DNA of 64,000 bases from Nematostella vectensis (GCF_932526225.1 NC_064042.1:13031040-13095039), one strand, 5' to 3'. Shown: positions 27,506 to 39,909, counted from the first letter of the stretch. The notes: generated by a model not told the origin, from the letters alone. Translations and numbers: made by a program.

Positions 27506-27986
27506 ACGTAAAACTGCCTTAAGCGTTTTTGCAGTGTCTTTGTCTACAGGAACAACATTCTACTTCAACTTTCCATTTTAAATACACCAGAATGTCACGC
27601 GAAAACCCGGGTTTATTGAGCAGCTGGTCTTGACACGGGAGATTTGAACCCTCCCCTCCCCCCATGGTATTTAATCCACCTTGTGGTCGCTTCTCCTGTA
27701 CACATTAAAATGCCATGCGATCCGTTTTCTCTTCACGATTCTTGAAAGTAATAGTGCACAAGTCTTCGAACTTTGTGTTATTTTTATAACCGCAAAGATT
27801 CAGGCATTGCGTTATGTGCGTGACGGATTGGAACGAGTTATCGCGTGCGTGTGATAATTATCGGGTTCGCATGACAGGTCACGCTAAAATGGCTCGTTAA
27901 ATAGCTGGAAGCACAAGTCAGCCCATCTATTTCTACAGCAGCAACCACTAGGTTAACAACTCAACATAAGAGGTAATTTTACCAGA

Positions 27987-28041
27987 ATGGCGTTCAGTAA
28001 CTGGGGAGTTCAGAGGACATACGGTGCATACTTTAATCCAG
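27987..28041 (+). CDS. Exon 1b of the unrecognised nuclear protein gene
   Basis: ATG at 27987 starts 18 codons (MAFSNWGVQRTYGAYFNP) plus a single G before the donor CCAG|GTTTGT. The carried base completes GTG (Val) with the TG that begins exon 2. It was chosen over exon 1a as the primary start because it is nearer and has a clean, short coding segment. The 5' UTR lies just upstream but its start cannot be fixed. Confidence 0.65.
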
Positions 28042-31000
28042 GTTTGTTACTTCATGTATCCTTATATTTCACGTTTAAAACACTGGCGGCTTTTAGTAAC
28101 CTGTTCATTGCCGTTCGCGCGACACAGTAATAAGTATTGTTAGCATCTTTGTTAAGTAAATCACAAGGTGTGAAAACAAACGAGAAACTTTTGTCAGCAA
28201 TTTGGTGGCAATATTTTTTTTTAATAAAAGAAAAACCGTAAACTTTTGATCGTTTGTATACCCCTAAATCATCCTACCAACTGAAAATCATTTAATTTCC
28301 CTCCAAGTGAGTTTATATATTTTTATCCTCGATATCTTAAACCTTTATTTAGACACGAGTTTTTTTATTTCTCTTTCTCAAATCGTCTAAACATTCGTGA
28401 TCTTAAACCAGAGTAATTAAAAGAAGACATGGCTGTCATATTCTACTACTGACTTCCGCAAGGCAAAATCGATGCATTCATGAATCTCAATAAAATAATT
28501 ATATGAAATACATTAAATTGAATTGTGAACTGGGGTTGCTTTGTAGCACCTAATTTTTGATTTTAATAAAACCTTTGCATGTTTACTCTCATTTTTAACA
28601 AGTTTTGTGTATCTGTAAACAAACCCGCACGATCCATATTTTGCGGCTTTTGGTAACAAAATTCCAGTAGAATGGCTGACTGCACGCTGGTCATAGCAAC
28701 ACGTAGGTGCATTAAACATGTGTATCGAACCGTTTCTCGCATTTCGTGTTCTTTGGACGCATCGCTTTTATGGATTTGCGGATAAAATTCAAGGGTGCTT
28801 AGATACTGGAGTATTTAGTTCTGAGACTTAAGGGTAAATTTATCTGATTCGAGTATCAGTTCGAACTATAGTTTTAACAGTACGGTCCGCCCACGATTGA
28901 AAATTTACAATCAGTTGACAAACTAAACAGAAAGCAAAAAAATAAGTCCAAATCGCTTTTTCGCATGGACAAACAAAGCTTGTTTTAGCAAGGATTCTGG
29001 TTAAATCACTAAATTAGTAATGATTTTAGTTTCTTATCATTGTTCTAAGCGGGAATTTCGAAGTTTGTAGCCAGGGCGACCTTTCACATTCAAAAGACCC
29101 ACAATAACTTTTTGTGACCACTTGCTGAATTGTTTGGATTTCCGAATCGGCCGTTCTGTGGCGATGCCTTCTCAAGTCCGCGTGATTTATGTGTAAATAT
29201 TTCGTGAGTACTTGAATCGACAAGTGATGTTGCTTGTTACAAATTCCTGACTTTAGCGTCAGGTTAGTCTTGCCAGTGCTTTTGCATTCCAAATGGCACA
29301 TGAACATAACAAAGTTAATGCGCATCCGCCATTTTGAATTGTCTTCCCGCCAAAAAGTCACGATCGCGCGCAAGTGTAATTTTTTTTATAGGCACGTACA
29401 TGCATGAATCATCAAAGAAGTTCCTGTATTTGTGAGACTAAACTTTAGATTTCCGTAAGTTTTTAAATCTCGTAGTCTTAGGATTGTATCGCGTGACACC
29501 TTTGGGAAATTGGGAACGAATTTAGAGGTCCCAATGGAAAGTGAAGGGTTCTGTTATGAGTGGTTTTATAAAGATTTTGGCATCTTAAAAACAAAGAACA
29601 GTACCCTTAGTAAGTAAGTATATAATAATAGCCACCGTATATACATCCTGCATTACATATTCATTGCAATAATTTATTTTACCCTCGTTGTTGGATACTT
29701 GAGGCTGAATTTCTATTTGGCAAAAGAATCAAATATTTTCTAACCAGAGAGGACGCGACCTTAAAAAAATGGCTTTTTTCACGATTCTGACGGTCTCCAA
29801 GGATATAATAAAATACACCTGTTTAATGCGTAAACAGTTTACCTACCCTCTTGTAAATATGATATTTTCAGTTTGACATGAAAAGTTCAAAATGGTTAGC
29901 TTGATATGTTCATGAGTGATGAAAATATCTTAACAGCCGTCATAGCAATTCCTTAGCTATCTTTATGGAAAAGATAATGTTCCACTAAGTAAAAAAAAAA
30001 AGTCACGAAGTCACGCAATATATTAGAAATAAACGTGGTGTAAAATTTTACACGAATTTATTTAATTAGACATGAATCCGAAACACTTGTATCAATACAG
30101 CCTTTTTACATCAGGGGGCAACTTGATTTCAATGATAAAAAAATCCGCGCAAATCAGATTGCAGAGCTGTTTCCTAATGCTAAAGCATGTAAATAACGTT
30201 TCCCTACAAAGCAAACGTCCAAAAAGCGCCCACTACAGCACGGAATTCCTAGCCAACAGCACGCTATCTAGCTTTGGTCGGACATATTGCGTGTTTTGGC
30301 TTCTAAGAACTTCATTTGTTCATCGTTGAAATATAGAAGGGTTATTTTATAAGTGTGTAAAAAAATGTTTTTTTTCTAAACTCTGTAGGATGCGTTGAAA
30401 TGGTAATAATAACAATCTTGGTGTCACGGAATTGTCACGTCACGGACACGGCTTGTGTCACGATACAGTCACGGCACCAACAATTTTTTGCCTTACGAAT
30501 GTAAAATCAAGCGTTTTTTTTCGAACGAATATAAAAGCTTTTATTCTTCAACAGAGTGGTCTGAAATAAATAATGTAGTAATAGAGGTTTTTAGATTCAC
30601 AAGAACACGTGGCCACCGTGAGGTTGAACCGTGACACAAGCCGACAAAGGATGACCTCTAGTTCGGCCAATTCGACTTCTAATTTTAAAGTTATTATTTC
30701 AAGAGTCTTATAGAGTGTCGTCCCGACATTCCATTGCGTTTGTGATCAATTTTCGCATGTTTTGCCAGGTTTTGAGATGTCGTGAGGTCGAAGTGGAAGC
30801 CAGTATATTGCGGTCACGATTATTTCCCCTTGCTGTCACTCATGATAACCTGTCAAGATTAAGGCTCCGCCTACTCAGTCACGATATAACCCGGTCACTC
30901 TCAAAGCAAGTTAGATTCAAACAAATTTACTTATGGATGGAGGATACAATATTAGGAACATTTTCACTATTTATGCTCTTCATTTATTGGTAAGTTGGTT

Positions 31001-34000
31001 AATCAAAAAATAAGTGCCTTCGTTAAGAAGCCGAGGATACACCGTCGCTGGTACTAGATATGTGCAAAGAGTTTTCCGCGTTTTCGGTCGTCTTCTAAGT
31101 ACTCGTTTACATAGAGCCTTAAAGGATAAATACGATGAGAAAACATTAGAGTACGGGTAAACAGCTGAGAAAAAAATCGTCGAAGTGATGTATTATCAGT
31201 GTACGACTAGTGTAGAAATCTACGCTAACGTATTTCTTCTCACATAGGTGATAATTATTTAAAGTGCTGTACCAATGATAATCTATGATTCTATAGTTTT
31301 CCATGACAAGTGAAATCAAATAATAGAATAGAGCGATCAAGCTTAAATCGTAGAAAAACTTTTTTTCTTTCTATAAGCCTTGTATATCGAGTGGCTAAGC
31401 GCACGTCGTAGACTTCAAGTGGCTAATTTCGTAATATCTTAACCTCGGTAATGAAGAGTGTATATGACGAACTAGCAAGGAATTCGAGAACGTTTGTGTA
31501 GGAGGTGCAAGGGGACAATCGATCTTATGTTCTTAGATTTTATCGAATTCTCTAGTAGCATTTGTGGTAAACTGTTTATTGAGTAATTGGTTCCTAGTTT
31601 GGTTTTCAATTTGGTATGTTTAGGTGGAAATTATAGCAGGGTGTGTTGTGTTACATAGTGTTGAATAGCGCTCAAAAAAACGTAGTTTCATCACGCGGAT
31701 CAGAGATCACTGTCGTCTCCTCACTCATAATTTTTGGTCGAAGTCGCGAAAGGGAATGAAGTGAAGACGATCACACAGGGTTGCGATCATAACAATTTTA
31801 TATTTTTATCTGTTATGACATCGCCATTTTGCTCAACTAATAATAAAAAGATCACCCATGGTGCAAAGCACGATTTTTCAGACTCTAATAAACCATTTAA
31901 ACGGTCAGTGACAGAACATATTTGTTATTCATTGGTAACTTTTTACTTACGAACACCAACATTTGGTTCTATGATAAAAACGTCTTGTTTACCACTTTAA
32001 AAACGATGCTTACCATTTGATCTGGGAAAACTTTCAAAAACAAATCCTGTTTTTGAGTCGCTCTAACTTCCTTAGTTAAACGGTGAATGATAAAAGATAG
32101 CCGATAAGAGAGAAAAAATAAAAAAAAAAACATCCAAAAATAATTTAAACGCAAAGCTTAAAAACGTTTCTAAAGGTTGTAAGCCATAATATTCACGGTT
32201 GACCAGCCCTTATGTTCCCCTGGTGTTTGCCATTTTGATATTATCGCCCCCAAGCGGCGAATACGTGTTGTTGATGTTATTGACAATCTTTAGTTGTTTT
32301 TCTGTGCCGCTGCTGTTCGCTGTTTGCCGTGCAAACATGTGTGTATGTAGATTTTCTCAATTCGCGTTCGGGTTACCACTGTAACTTTTGCACTAGCTTG
32401 TGCAAACAACCTTCACTTGTGCATAGCTAGGAAAGTGATTTCGTTTTTTTTTTTTTTTTTTATATCGTGCGAAAAAAAAAATCTGATCTCAATGCGACCG
32501 CATGTTATTTACAGCTCGCCTCAACGAATAGAATAATTCAGGGTTAAATAACAATACTGAAAAGCATTCACCTCTGTGAAGAGCAAGGGAACGGGAAGGC
32601 AAGAGAATATCCAAACGTGCTACGCGCTTTCGGGTTACGACTGACGGATATTTCAAGGATGCGCTTTCACCACAAAAATCTGCGAAACTAATAGCCGTGC
32701 CAAAATTATGGTTTTGCCGCGGCCGGTCCAGCACGTCTCAAGGAAAGAGTATTTCCACGAAAATGGTTAAGCGTGTTTTTTTGGATTTCCTGTAAGTCCG
32801 TGATCCCTTGCTTAACCTGGGACATTTATTGACTTTTATCTCTTGGTTTATCTGCCTTACAGCTGTTTTGTGCCTGGTCACGTACAGCAGTCACGGAATG
32901 TCACGCATTACAATGCGTGACTCAATGGCGTGACTAGAGACGTAAATTTACGCAGCTTTTTTATCTTTAGTTTCTAAGCAAACAGGATGTTTATTTTACA
33001 TAAATACTCAGATGTTTCGGTTCGCAACGTGGTTTGCGAGTTAGTTTTTTTTGCATTGCATTTGATTTAGATTTTTTTACAAAAAATCGATCCAAAATGT
33101 CTAAAGAAATCTCAAAGACAAATAACATTATTGCTTACGAGTTGTAGATATGTTTATGTTCGAAAGTCTGCAATTGTTTGTCTTGTACTTGATTATGACG
33201 GTTTGATTATGCCACGACTTTTGTTTTTCACAGCTTTAGAAGAACATTTAGGAGAAAAAGTACAACTTTTGTAGTTAACAAAGTGTGTTATTTATTTTTT
33301 GTTTTTACTTCTCCACGTATGTTGGAACATAGATCAGCCTCTAGTCTCTACATCAAGGTATTGTTTAGTCGCCGTTTCCTCCCAAGTCAATACACACAGC
33401 ATGTTATCTTTCTCTTGAAAAATAATTAACAAACTGTCAAGTATGACTATGTCTGCAAGAAATATGACTGATTAATATCATAAAATGCACGAATTTTACC
33501 CTCAAATGCTTGGGCTGATTGCTGTTGATTGGATGTTAAAGTTAAAATACCTTACTCGAATTATCTCACAGACATGTTTTTGGGGGACCAAACATGAATA
33601 TAAATTTCATAAAATGTATTTATTTCGACCTTAGATGCTTGTGATTATATATTGTTGATTGTCTTTTATATTCCATAAAATGCTTTCTATCAGAGGCAAG
33701 GGTTTCTAACACTCAAGAAATTTTCGAGGATTCTTTTAGAGATCTATTAAGTTCTATTTAAGAAGCACATAAATCAGTATACACTCTTCTTTTATATAAG
33801 ATCGTCTAATTTTCAGTTTAAGTTTTTGAGTATTAAAAGGATGGGAATGATCTTAACAGTATTCTTAAATTTTAGTGTATAAGCCCACGCTCACGCTTAA
33901 CTATAGCAAATTTCCTTTGTAATCCTTTAAGCTTCTTTTTAGACTTATGGTACTTTTTCTGTATGTGGTTACGGTAATGCCGCCTCGCATCGGAAATGAA

Positions 34001-37000
34001 ATATTACCCAGAGGTCTTGACACACTCATCACGTGCCGAATTACTCGATCCTACTGCGCAGACTCGTGTACATGTCCTTGACGCTTGTACGTGACAGAAT
34101 TTAATCAGATCGACTAATGCATATTAATGACGTAAATCTTTGTTTTTTTTTTTTTAGTGATCGCCAAAGAAAAGGAACAGGCCAAGGATCCATTCATAAG
34201 ACGACTGCACCGGGACATGATAACACAGACACAAACAAACGAGGATAGAATGGTATTTCCACGGAGCGAGTTTCCTAGGAAGAACTCCCATGCTAACCAT
34301 GTTTCACCGCTACCGTTCGCGTTCAGAGAATCTAAGGGACAATGCACAGTGAATATGCTGAGCGATTTAGAACCACAAAGTCACGGAGATCACGGTGCTT
34401 TCAAACGACCATTTTTCGATGGAACAAACTTTGATATCCAGGAAAAGAAGCGAAGGCTAGACAGTCGATTTCCCGCTCAAGAAGAAATTTCACAAGACTT
34501 CGAGACGGGTGCCATTAAAAACTGTCTGGCACGGAAGAAAAATCGTATTTACAATGAATTGTTACTCAAATTTGGGATTGAACCACCTACGGACGAGAAA
34601 ATTGTTCATTTTAGAGACAATGTTTTACTTAAAAATGTTAAAACAGTTAATTCAAGATCGCTTGAGGCAGCGAACGAAGTGACGGCTGCGAGGCCGAGTA
34701 GTGAGCCGTCTGGCGAAATTAACACCGTAATAAATGGGTATAACGTTGTGAAGGAAGAACAGGTTCGAGTCCCATCCGTTCCATTCGCTCACTGTTCGTA
34801 TGTATTTGGGAAAGGAAAAGCAGGAACTTATTTAAAGGAGTCTCCAGATGATTCTAAGGTTTTCGACGATGAGGGGAATTGTTATATTGATTCACACGAT
34901 TTTGATAGTTTCTATAAACCCAAGAAAATCCACGCTGGGAAGACGGCTTGTGTGAATCTTAATTCAAGCGGAAATCACGTAAATAATGGGATCGCAGCGG
35001 GGAATAATAACAGTAAAAAGCTTCCTAGTCACATAGAGCCAATTCTTCCGCCAATTATTGAGACTTCGGACCACGGTCTACCGAAGCGGGGGTTGAACTT
35101 CACGTTTCACGGTACTAACGGAGGTTACGCAGTCGACCACGATACTATGCCTCGAATCATCGCAATTCATTCTATCCCTACGCACGGAAAACAGATGATG
35201 CGCCAACACGCGGTAGCCGAACTTCGCGGCTCGGTATACAAGGCTGCCTCTGCGACTATCAAGGAGGAACACTGTGATGCAGAGGAGGGGTATAGAAAGA
35301 CCCCCGGGACAACTGGGTCATGGTGGCCCCCCAGTCCGGATTCGATTCCGGATGAAACTACCCCCAGAGAACAACACGGACTGTTGAAAATTATGACTCC
35401 TGAAGACAGGATAGCCTGTGGACTTGACATAAAGGTAACTACATGAAATTATTTGGGGACTTGAGATTGATAGGACCAGGTAAATTTTACTATTGTCTTT
35501 AGAACTTTCTTATTTGTTCTTAAGCTATTTAGAGCTAGTCCTTGCGTGCGATCAAACCCACAATTTTGCTTGACAACACGCACATTTTCAACCTGATTTA
35601 AAATACGTATGTATAGCCCTGATTCCACTTATAGAAAAGACGTCGTTACTATGATACTTCTCTTACATTTACAGTGAATATATTTTCTTTTCTCGTGTGA
35701 AAATAATGTGAGAATCATGAGTTTTCTCCATTTGTATTTTGGTGACGAAACAAGGTACAACACTTGATGATCACTTGCTTTAATTTAGGTTTTTACATTC
35801 GTTTTAACAACCAAACACTCGTGTCTACATCAGCTTTTAACAGTGCAAATACTATATCGCCATTATTTTTCATATTTCCGTCAACCACGTTCTCCCGCGT
35901 TTCGAGTCTGATATGAGATCTGAGTTGAGTTTGCTTACAAATTTAAACAATTCAAGCACTCACGTGTGTAGTGAAATTAATCCAAGCTCGAGACAAAGTG
36001 TTTGAAAGCTAGCTTTTTTAAGTGACTATTTGCTAAAATTTCATGTAATTTTTTAGCGTCCATGGTATACATGTTCGTAACACTTTGTCTTTAGCCTCAG
36101 GAACTAAAAGATGAAGTTATTTAAATATCACACGCTCGTCAGAAGTCATAACACAAGTAAAATTGCAATAAAAAAAACTTATATCAAAATTAATTTTTTT
36201 TGCGACCAATTAGAATTCAAAACGCTGTTTTGCACTAAAAAATAAAAATAATAATAAAAAGCCTGGATAGAGCGTTATTTTAGGCCGAGCAATAGCTTTC
36301 ATCTCTTATTGTCGCTCCATAAAACATTAGACTGCACACAGCAACAAATTGATTGGTGAGCATCGCGACTACACGATATTTCAAGACGTGAACTGGATGT
36401 TCTGTGCAGTTTAAAAATGACACGAATAAGAGAAGAGAATAAATTGTATCTTACTTTTCGCCTTATACTTAAAGCTTTATTTCTTTGTTTTTGCAGGAGA
36501 CGAAGAACCACAAACTGAACATCACTGTCAAAGAAGAAGTACATACAGATGACGACGATGACGTTATTGTTACCAAGGTTACGAAATCACGTCATCCGAA
36601 AAATGAGACACATACATGTGCTAAGAACATGGCAGATCCATGCCCCACCATCAGTACAGAGAAGTTGAGGGAAATTTATACTCAACAAATCAGTTCGGAT
36701 TCTACGGGAGAAAATTCTGAGAACAAAGCGTTCTTGCTGTATTTGCTTTCACTTCGCGCTCAGAAATCTTCAGAGGGTGATGGTAAGACCGTACCAAACC
36801 GAGAACAAGACGTTCCACTGTTACAAGCTAGAAATGCGCCCAAGCAACCAAGGAAAAAATTCAACATAAAAGAGCTATGCGATAAACTGATTAACACTAG
36901 AGAGAGACTTGAACAGGAGCAGCTAGCATGGAAGCGGAAGTTGTTAGTCAGTTTGGAGGTAGTGTTAATTAAAAAGATTCGACGTTTGGAGCGAGAGACT

Positions 37001-37216
37001 GGGGAGAGCGCCCCTGAGGGGCTGGTGACTAGAGAAGAAGTGCTTCAGGAGGAGGGACTTAGTGATAGTGTCACAAGAGAGGATGTAGGCAGAAGTAATG
37101 ATAACCTTGTCAATATCGTAGAAGACTTGACTGGTAAGAAAGAGGGGAATGAAAATGCAAAGGGAAGGGAAAGGAACAAAAGTGTATCCGAAATCAGAGG
37201 GTATGATTCTTCTTGA
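27987..37216 (+). CDS. Unrecognised, probably nuclear regulatory protein (three-exon model, 683 aa)
   Basis: Model: 27987-28041, 34158-35434, 36497-37216; all phases fit and the stop is TGA at 37214. I do not recognise the family. The protein is hydrophilic, without signal peptide or membrane segments. Visible parts: a KKRRLD nuclear-localisation-like patch at about 115-120; a basic, leucine-rich stretch (LARKKNRIYNELLLKFGI) near 142-159; three (V/I)KEE sumoylation-consensus motifs at about 216, 386 and 455, the last followed by an acidic run (TDDDDDD) typical of charge-dependent sites; an LXXLL nuclear-receptor-box-like LLYLL at 524-528; and a helical basic region (KKFNIKELCDKL to LERETGE) near 564-614. 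Together these point to a transcription co-regulator, but that is inference. The 6.1 kb first intron and the alternative exons suggest regulated promoter choice. Confidence 0.75.
28042..34157. other. Intron 1 (6.1 kb) of the nuclear protein gene
   Basis: Runs from donor GTTTGT to the T-rich acceptor. It contains the densest GTCACG clusters (30423-30473 and 32878-32944). No inserted element with clear ends was found. Frames inside, such as 29026-29373 (-) and 30715-30993 (+), have no domain and wrong or absent splice phases. Confidence 0.65.
34158..35434 (+). CDS. Exon 2 (main coding exon) of the unrecognised nuclear protein gene
   Basis: A long T-run and AG at 34156-34157 form the acceptor. 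The frame is open for 425 codons to the donor ATAAAG|GTAACT at 35434, phase 0. The 1.28 kb open frame in AT-rich DNA, with codon-like composition and two (V/I)KEE motifs, is strong evidence of real coding. It carries the nuclear-localisation-like patch and a proline/tryptophan segment (GSWWPPSPDSIPDE) near its end. Confidence 0.9.
35435..36496. other. Intron 2 (1.06 kb) of the nuclear protein gene
   Basis: GT at 35435-35436 and AG at 36495-36496. AT-rich, with no other feature seen. Confidence 0.85.
36497..37216 (+). CDS. Exon 3 (terminal) of the unrecognised nuclear protein gene
   Basis: The acceptor TTTGTTTTTGCAG ends at 36496, and the phase-0 frame runs 239 codons to TGA. It opens with ETKNHKLNITVKEEVHTDDD and so places a sumoylation-type motif beside an acidic run. 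It holds the LLYLL motif and the basic helical region, then a glutamate-rich tail ending IRGYDSS. Confidence 0.88.
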   Translation, partial: ETKNHKLNITVKEEVHTDDDDDVIVTKVTKSRHPKNETHTCAKNMADPCPTISTEKLREIYTQQISSDSTGENSENKAFLLYLLSLRAQKSSEGDGKTVPNREQDVPLLQARNAPKQPRKKFNIKELCDKLINTRERLEQEQLAWKRKLLVSLEVVLIKKIRRLERETGESAPEGLVTREEVLQEEGLSDSVTREDVGRSNDNLVNIVEDLTGKKEGNENAKGRERNKSVSEIRGYDSS

Positions 37217-38178
37217 GTCGGATTAAGCTTCTAACTCAGTTTAGCTAAAATATCATAGGGGATTATTAAGAAATTATTTATTATATTTTGTAAAAAAAAG
37301 TGATTTACACAACGCAAATGGAGTGAGGTTCAAAACCTGTCAAATTTTGGTGTAAATTTTTATACAGAATGAAAATCGCACAGGAGTGAAAATGATTGAA
37401 ATTAGTACATGTGGAAATGGAGTAAGACGTATATTTGTTTTATAATTTTCTGAACTTTAAAAGATATGTAAAGTATGTTATATTTAATAGATTATTTACA
37501 TGAGTCTTATTGCTGGATTTGATTTGGTTGATAATGTGTTTGAATTCTAGTCAGCCATTACAGTTGTTTTTAATGAGTCCCACGAAGCCGTCATAGTTAT
37601 ACCTTTCAAATGTTATAAGTTGATGTCATTCGCGGAGACTTATCAAAAGTGAATGTACCGTCTCCTTGCTGTCTTTTCTGGTTTATGGATCAAAAGATTA
37701 TTAAAATGATTAAAAAAGGAATTATAGTTATTTTCAAAGGCCTTTCTCTAAATAAACTGGTAATTTAGTTTTGTTGCTCTTTATTGGTTTCGTCTCGACA
37801 TAATGGCTGACTAAAAAATAATGCAGGGGTATGTTTTTATTTTCCAAAGGAAAATTATAATTTGACAAGGATAATCATATGATTGTTTAATAGTTTCTTT
37901 ATCTGTTTTGATGATATAGGTATTTCTGTGAGATATAGCTTAGTTAGCCTAGTATAATTTCCAATGGGAAATATTTATGAAGGGAAGTTAAAGAGATTGA
38001 TAAGCGCTTTGTAAAATGGCACAAATATTTTGTTTATTTATCAATGCTAAGTATTGTCCTTCAGCTTAAAGTATTTTTCAGGATTTAAGACTGTAAAAAA
38101 TAATTTTGAAATAAAAAAAGAAATTAATGAGAGAAATGATTTGGCTTCCCTCCCTAGATGATATCGACCCACTGCTTT
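37217..38178 (+). other. Presumed 3' UTR and downstream flank
   Basis: AT-rich, non-coding. The first canonical AATAAA noticed after the stop is at 37751. Confidence 0.5.
37751..37756 (+). terminator. Candidate poly(A) signal of the nuclear protein gene
   Basis: AATAAA about 535 bp after the stop, followed by a T/G-rich stretch (TAGTTTTGTTGCTC). Plausible by position only. Confidence 0.35.
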
Positions 38179-38456
38179 GGGTTAAATTACAGTGAAATCC
38201 AAGAATGGAAACAATATCAAACAAAAAGAAACGGGTTAAATTACAGAGCAAATCAAAGAATGGAAACTATCAAACCAGAAAAAACGGGTTAAATTACAGA
38301 GCAAATCCAAGAATGGAAACAATATCAAACAAAAAGAAACGGGTTAAATTACAGAGCAAATCAAAGAATGGAAACAATATCAAACCAGAAGAAACGGGTT
38401 AAATTACAGAGCAAATCCAAGAATGGAAACAATATCAAACAAAAAGAAACGGGCAT
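38179..38456. repeat. About 55-bp tandem repeat, five units alternating in two types
   Basis: Five units contain CAAGAATGG or AAAGAATGG, then ATATCAAAC and AAACGGGTTAAATTACAGAG. Units 1, 3 and 5 share CAAACAAAAAGAAACGGG; units 2 and 4 share CAAACCAGAARAAACGGG. The order A-B-A-B-A means a dimer was the duplicated unit. Open frames across it are artefacts. Confidence 0.9.
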
Positions 38457-38894
38457 AACTGAAATAAAATGACCGCAACAAAAAAAGTGATAGTCCTACG
38501 CTATCATGAACTATATCATCACCACAATTATTATTATCATTAATATGTCACATTCACCAGAAACACTAAGATCAGATAGCAAATGCAAATAAAACAATGT
38601 TTTTTTTCCATCTGAATGCATTTGCATTTGGAACGGCACATGATAAGAAATGCGTCTAAACTAGACCTCAGTATTACGGTATCGTGACACTTTATGGCCT
38701 AAAAAATAAAACAGCCTTTAACGAGCTGCCTTGTAACCAGGCGCGTCCAGCGTCTGTTGAACGAGTAAGCCTGGTAGCCGGCTCTACATGGGGAATTCTG
38801 AAAATGATGTTTTAGGTGTTTCGGAGTCGCGTTTTTGCTCACGCACAGGAATCCCGAAAAAAAAAAAACAATTTCCGAAAAAGCCAACTGGCAA

Positions 38895-39099
38895 AGGGCG
38901 CGTTTTTTCCTATCATTCTAGAATGGGAACGGTTGTTAGAGAATGTTCAGAATGGCATTCGAGTCATTCTGCTACAGGTACAAGAATGGGTAGAATGGCT
39001 CTCATTCCATTCCGGAATGGGAACGCAGGATGAACGAACGCGCGCTTTTTCTATTCTAATCATTCTCATTCCGGAATCACGAGTAAAAAAACGCGCCCT
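38895..39099. mobile_element. MITE with AGGGCGCGTTTTTT termini
   Basis: The left end AGGGCGCGTTTTTTCCTATC pairs with the right end AAAAAAACGCGCCCT. The interior has repeated ATTCTAGAATGGGAACG/CATTCCGGAATGGGAACG palindromic motifs. A partial relative lies just left at about 38825-38870. Confidence 0.85.
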
Positions 39100-39359
39100 A
39101 AGCGTATGAAGCCGGACAATATATTTGCTTCTTACGCGTTCTTTTCATTGATAGCATTTTTGCTTCTTTTGCATCTTACTCAGACGAAAATCGAAAGCGT
39201 GCGAGCGGAGAACACTCCTCTCTTGAACCTATTTGTTGTTAGATTCGCGTACAATGCACCTCCCAAAGTCAAGTGACTGTGGATAGGATTATCGTGCGAT
39301 TCTGCTAGCTTGCATAAAGAAGCCATATCCTCTCACTGGTAGGGGTAAGGTTTTTCGCC

Positions 39360-39488
39360 AATAGACCTTTTCGCGGTTAAAATTACAATACTTGGGAGAC
39401 CTGTTGCTTTTCGCCAAAGAGGGGTTCTTTTACGTCTAAAACCAAAGGCCTCCCAAGTATTGTTGTTCTAACTGCGAAAAGGTCTATT
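39360..39488. mobile_element. Short MITE (129 bp)
   Basis: Left AATAGACCTTTTCGCGGTTA with AATACTTGGGAGACC; right GGCCTCCCAAGTATT and TAACTGCGAAAAGGTCTATT, the reverse complement. The loop is about 40 bp. Confidence 0.88.
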
Positions 39489-39909
39489 TGATATTGTGCT
39501 TTACTTTTATTGGAAAACCCTAGAGTTTTCACCCCTCCCCTTTCAACAGTAATGTTATTAGCTGTCAACTGAATTCTTAGCAAACAGAACACTTAGCCTT
39601 GAAATTCTGACTTTAATCGTCATATCAAATGATAAAACACTGTTTAAATTCCAAAACTGAAACAAATCAAACGATTTCATAAAATCACAAGAGGAATAAT
39701 GATTCCAGTTACGTTTAAATTGTGTTATTGTAATGTATATACAATATCATACGGTCCTCAATCATTTCATTTACCGTTCTCCTCGAAAAGTCTCTCTGAG
39801 CTGGAGCCCTAAAAACTTCCAAAACGACCACCACGCCACCAACTGTTTAACTGTTCAGCTAGATCGTAAGCCTTTTCTTTTGATCAACTGTTCTTTCCTA
39901 TACTTGTGA

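Larger units (their letters stand above)
20147..27986. other. Presumed intron and upstream region of exon 1b
   Basis: Mostly AT-rich DNA with two small tandem repeats and one hairpin (listed separately). Near 24010-24030 a CAAAATGGCGGCCGATGG stretch followed by CACTTCCTGG resembles YY1- and ETS-type promoter sites, but no exon in the right phase follows it. Frames at 23954-24322 and 24886-25194 lack support. Confidence 0.35.
27015..34095. promoter_or_regulatory. Cluster of GTCACG/CGTGAC hexamers around exon 1b and its intron
   Basis: By hand I count about 25 occurrences of GTCACG or its complement CGTGAC between 27015 and 34095, most densely at 30423-30473 (five) and 32878-32944 (five). The preceding 21 kb has roughly eight to ten. 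The motif is one half of the palindrome GTCACGTGAC, the extended E-box bound by USF/MITF-type bHLH-ZIP factors. A binding role is inference; only the enrichment is seen. The cluster surrounds exon 1b, as an intronic enhancer or promoter would. Confidence 0.35.

Noticed and set aside
30932-30993. Short ATG frame ending at a good GTAAGT donor in the 6 kb intron
   Set aside because: Both possible frames end in the wrong phase for exon 34158.
34745-34775. GGTTCGAGTCCC resembling a tRNA T-arm
   Set aside because: Lies in the middle of a strong coding exon and no cloverleaf can be drawn around it.
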